A DNA stretch of 64,000 nucleotides from Actinospineispora spinosispora DSM 44797 (GTDB taxonomy: Bacteria > Actinomycetota > Actinomycetes > Mycobacteriales > Pseudonocardiaceae): assembly GCF_000429025.1 (NCBI RefSeq), contig NZ_AUBB01000025.1, positions 124,001 through 188,000 of the forward strand, in the 5' to 3' direction. Shown piece after piece: positions 62,138 through 64,000 of the stretch (its first letter is position 1; each line of letters starts with the position of its first letter). The notes under the pieces were generated by a model, which worked only from the letters and a program-made list of their open reading frames with translations, made no database searches and was not told where the DNA came from. Made by a program: the position numbers and the translations under genes.

Positions 62138-63778
62138 TCAGGGGGTTAGGGCTCGGAGGCGGCGGAGGACCTCTTCGGTGCCGAGGGCGCCGCAGACGGC
62201 GTGCAGGTCGGGGCTGCGGGTGGCGCCGGTGATGGCCACCCGGATCGCGTTGGCCGCGTCGCGCAGCACGCCGGGGTAGGAGTCCGGGTCCGCCTTGTAC
62301 GTCTTCGGGTTGGGCGCGAAGCCGTGCCGGGCGGCGAGCTCACGGATCTGGGCGAACCAGGTCGGCTGGTCGTCGGCCCACGCGTAGTTGTCGGCGAAGT
62401 CGGCGGCGAGCTTGCGCACCAGGCTCGCGTCGAGGCCGCCGAACCGCTCGTCGGAGGCGTCGGTGACCTCGGTGAACAGCGGCGGGAAGAAGAAGCCGTA
62501 GATCGACCGGAAGTCCGACCAGCGCACCAGGTCCTTGCGCGGGTTGTCCACTCCGACCCGCTCGACGTCGATCGCCCGCTCGGCCAGCTCGCGGTGCTCG
62601 GTCAGGACCGTCACCAGCTCGGGGTCGCGCTCGGCTGCCCACTCGGCGACGGCGTCGAGCACAGTCGGGCCGGACAGGGTGGCGATGTGGTCGCCGCTGA
62701 TGTCGGCCAGCTTGACCATGTCGACCAGGGGACCGGCCACGCCGCACTCCTCGAGGCGGATCGGCTCGGTCAGCGCCTGGTCAAGGGGGGTCTCGGCGAG
62801 GCGCCCGTTGGCCAGCCCACGCAGGTAGTAGAGGACCGCCTCGGACGGGTAGCCGGCGTCGACGTAGAAGTCGACCGAGGCCTCCGGGTCCTTGCGCTTG
62901 GACAGTTTCCGCTTCGAGCCACCGTCCTGCTTCATCAGCGGCGCGACGTGCGCGTAGCGGGGCGCGGGGAACCCGAGCGCCTCGAACAGCTGCAGGTGCA
63001 GCGGCACCGAGGAGATCCATTCCTCGCCGCGGATCACCAGCGTGACGCCCATCAGGTGCTCGTCGACGGCGTGCGCGAAGTGGTAGGTGGGCAGCCGGGG
63101 GCTGGTCGCGGAGCTCTTCAGGATGACGACGTCGTTGCGGTTGGCCTCGTGTTCGAGACGGCCCCGGATCGCGTCGGAGAACGAGACGCGGCCGGCCTGC
63201 ACGCCGGGCGAGCGGAAGCGGACCACGTAGTCGTCGCCCGCGGACAGCTTCGCGGCGACCTCGTCCGGGTCGGCGTCGCGCCACACCGCCCACGAGCCGT
63301 AATAGCCGGTCGGCACCTTCGTGGCCTGCTGCCGTTTGGTCATCTCGGCGAGCTCGTCGCGGGTGGCGAAGCACGGGTAGGCCTTGCCTTCGCGCATCAG
63401 CTCACGCACGTAGCTGAGGTAGATCTGCTCGCGCGCGGACTGCAGGTACGGCCCGTACGGCCCGTCGACCGGCTCCTCCGAGGCGATCCCGAAGTACTCG
63501 AAGGCGCGGTCGAACTGCGCCGCGACCCCCTCGACCTCACGGCTCTGGTCGGTGTCCTCGATGCGGACGAAGTAGCTGCCGCCGCTGTGGTCGGCGACGT
63601 CCTTGGCGATCGTCGCGGTGTACACGCCGCCGATGTGCACGAACCCGGTCGGGCTCGGCGCGAAGCGGGTCACCTCGGCGCCGTCGGCCAGCTCACGCGC
63701 CGGGTAGCGCTGCTCCCAGTGCGACGGGTCGGGCAGGTCGGAGGGGAAGAGGCCGTCAACGAGGGCGCGGTCGAGCAT
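62138..63778 (-). CDS. gltX: Atypical glutamyl-tRNA synthetase
   Basis: A 546-residue class I synthetase activating glutamate for tRNA. HIGH-type motif PSPTGFVHIGGVY (residues 41–53), RIEDTDQSRE, LVIRGEEWISSVPLHLQL, and KMSKS-type motif KRKLSKRKDPE near residue 290. The ~45-residue N-terminal extension before the Rossmann fold and the KLSKR form differ from the housekeeping ~490-residue GltX of actinobacteria, so this may be a second, specialised copy. Whether it charges tRNA-Glu, tRNA-Gln or both cannot be read from sequence. ATG at 63778. Confidence 0.9.
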   Translation of the reverse strand: MLDRALVDGLFPSDLPDPSHWEQRYPARELADGAEVTRFAPSPTGFVHIGGVYTATIAKDVADHSGGSYFVRIEDTDQSREVEGVAAQFDRAFEYFGIASEEPVDGPYGPYLQSAREQIYLSYVRELMREGKAYPCFATRDELAEMTKRQQATKVPTGYYGSWAVWRDADPDEVAAKLSAGDDYVVRFRSPGVQAGRVSFSDAIRGRLEHEANRNDVVILKSSATSPRLPTYHFAHAVDEHLMGVTLVIRGEEWISSVPLHLQLFEALGFPAPRYAHVAPLMKQDGGSKRKLSKRKDPEASVDFYVDAGYPSEAVLYYLRGLANGRLAETPLDQALTEPIRLEECGVAGPLVDMVKLADISGDHIATLSGPTVLDAVAEWAAERDPELVTVLTEHRELAERAIDVERVGVDNPRKDLVRWSDFRSIYGFFFPPLFTEVTDASDERFGGLDASLVRKLAADFADNYAWADDQPTWFAQIRELAARHGFAPNPKTYKADPDSYPGVLRDAANAIRVAITGATRSPDLHAVCGALGTEEVLRRLRALTP

Positions 63779-63788
63779 GCGGAAGAGA

Positions 63789-64000
63789 CTATCCGGCCAC
63801 CCGCAGCTGCTCCGGGACCGGATGCAGCTCGAAGTAGTACTCCCCCGGCGCGGTGTCGGCCAGGCGCATCGGCCAGTGCAGCGAACGCAGCAGCCGGATC
63901 ACCCGCCTGTTGTCCGTCTGCACGGCCGCCACCAGCGGCATGCCCGCCCAGCGCGGGTCCTGGGCCGCGAACCGCATCAGGTCCCTGCCGATGCCTCTGC
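63789..64000 (-). CDS. GNAT-family N-acetyltransferase, C-terminal fragment (5' end beyond window)
   Basis: Open frame to the right edge. Translated from the edge it reads RGIGRDLMRFAAQDPRW, matching the R/QxxGxG/A acetyl-CoA-binding motif A of GNAT enzymes, then VAAVQTDNRRVIRLLRSLHWPMR, motif B, and a short C-terminal strand YYFELHPV. About 70 residues are visible. It ends 10 bp upstream of the gltX start on the same strand, so it probably precedes gltX in one transcript. Confidence 0.82.
   Translation of the reverse strand, partial: RGIGRDLMRFAAQDPRWAGMPLVAAVQTDNRRVIRLLRSLHWPMRLADTAPGEYYFELHPVPEQLRVAG

Overview
This 64 kb window is chromosomal DNA of a high-GC actinobacterium. I place it in the order Pseudonocardiales from gene content and order; no rRNA is present to settle genus. 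Supporting signs are mycothiol metabolism (mca), frequent GTG and TTG starts, 4-bp start/stop overlaps, MazG- and Mfd-type actinobacterial proteins, and gene strings shared with mycobacteria: mca / small membrane protein / DUF255 thioredoxin protein at the left edge, and mfd–mazG–eno–ftsB–DUF501–ppx across the middle. That second string is all on the minus strand but is split here by two insertions.

Layout. 1–13 kb: the mca operon, an FGE-like protein, a FadA3-like thiolase, an AT-richer secreted orphan, a Bax-inhibitor membrane protein, threonine dehydratase with a divergent LysR regulator, an FAD oxidoreductase, and an ECF42-type sigma factor with its DGPF/YciI partner. 12.5–24 kb: DedA, an M20 lipoprotein hydrolase, an Abi-alpha/DUF445 pair, NDH-2, an AbrB–PIN toxin–antitoxin pair, UDG family 5, an S10 peptidase, Ppx/GppA, and a transglycosylase-like protein lacking its catalytic Glu. 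24–29 kb: an AidB-like acyl-CoA dehydrogenase and the DUF501–ftsB–eno block. 29–40 kb: an iron island with two complete efeUOB operons facing each other around a gamma-glutamyltransferase lipoprotein, each led by candidate DtxR/IdeR iron boxes, then lysE/lysG. 40–51 kb: mazG, a SurA-N lipoprotein, mfd, AraC/VOC, tricorn protease. 50–56 kb: a very large Wzz-like membrane protein with a GPDR-repeat tail, a PIG-L deacetylase, and an acyl-CoA desaturase behind a 22-bp palindrome. 56–64 kb: tRNA-Gln(TTG), an anti-sigma/STAS/GNAT-like group, a DUF4142 protein with a ferric-reductase-like flavoprotein, an atypical glutamyl-tRNA synthetase and a partial GNAT.

The most unexplained layer is intergenic. 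At least five families of short structured repeats recur: (A) a ~70-bp palindrome with covarying arms, three copies; (B) a ~157-bp MITE-like element with 27-bp terminal inverted repeats, two copies, each about 90 bp after an A copy; (C) a 215–260-bp element carrying nested TTCG-loop hairpins, three copies, all between convergent units; (D) CCCGACTCGC decamer clusters, three sites; (E) hairpins with a constant GTGAGTG/CACTCAC outer stem, at least six sites, most acting like bidirectional terminators. One C copy sits between an intact gene 3' end and a duplicated copy of that end, which suggests mobility. No CRISPR array, prophage, transposase or rRNA was seen.
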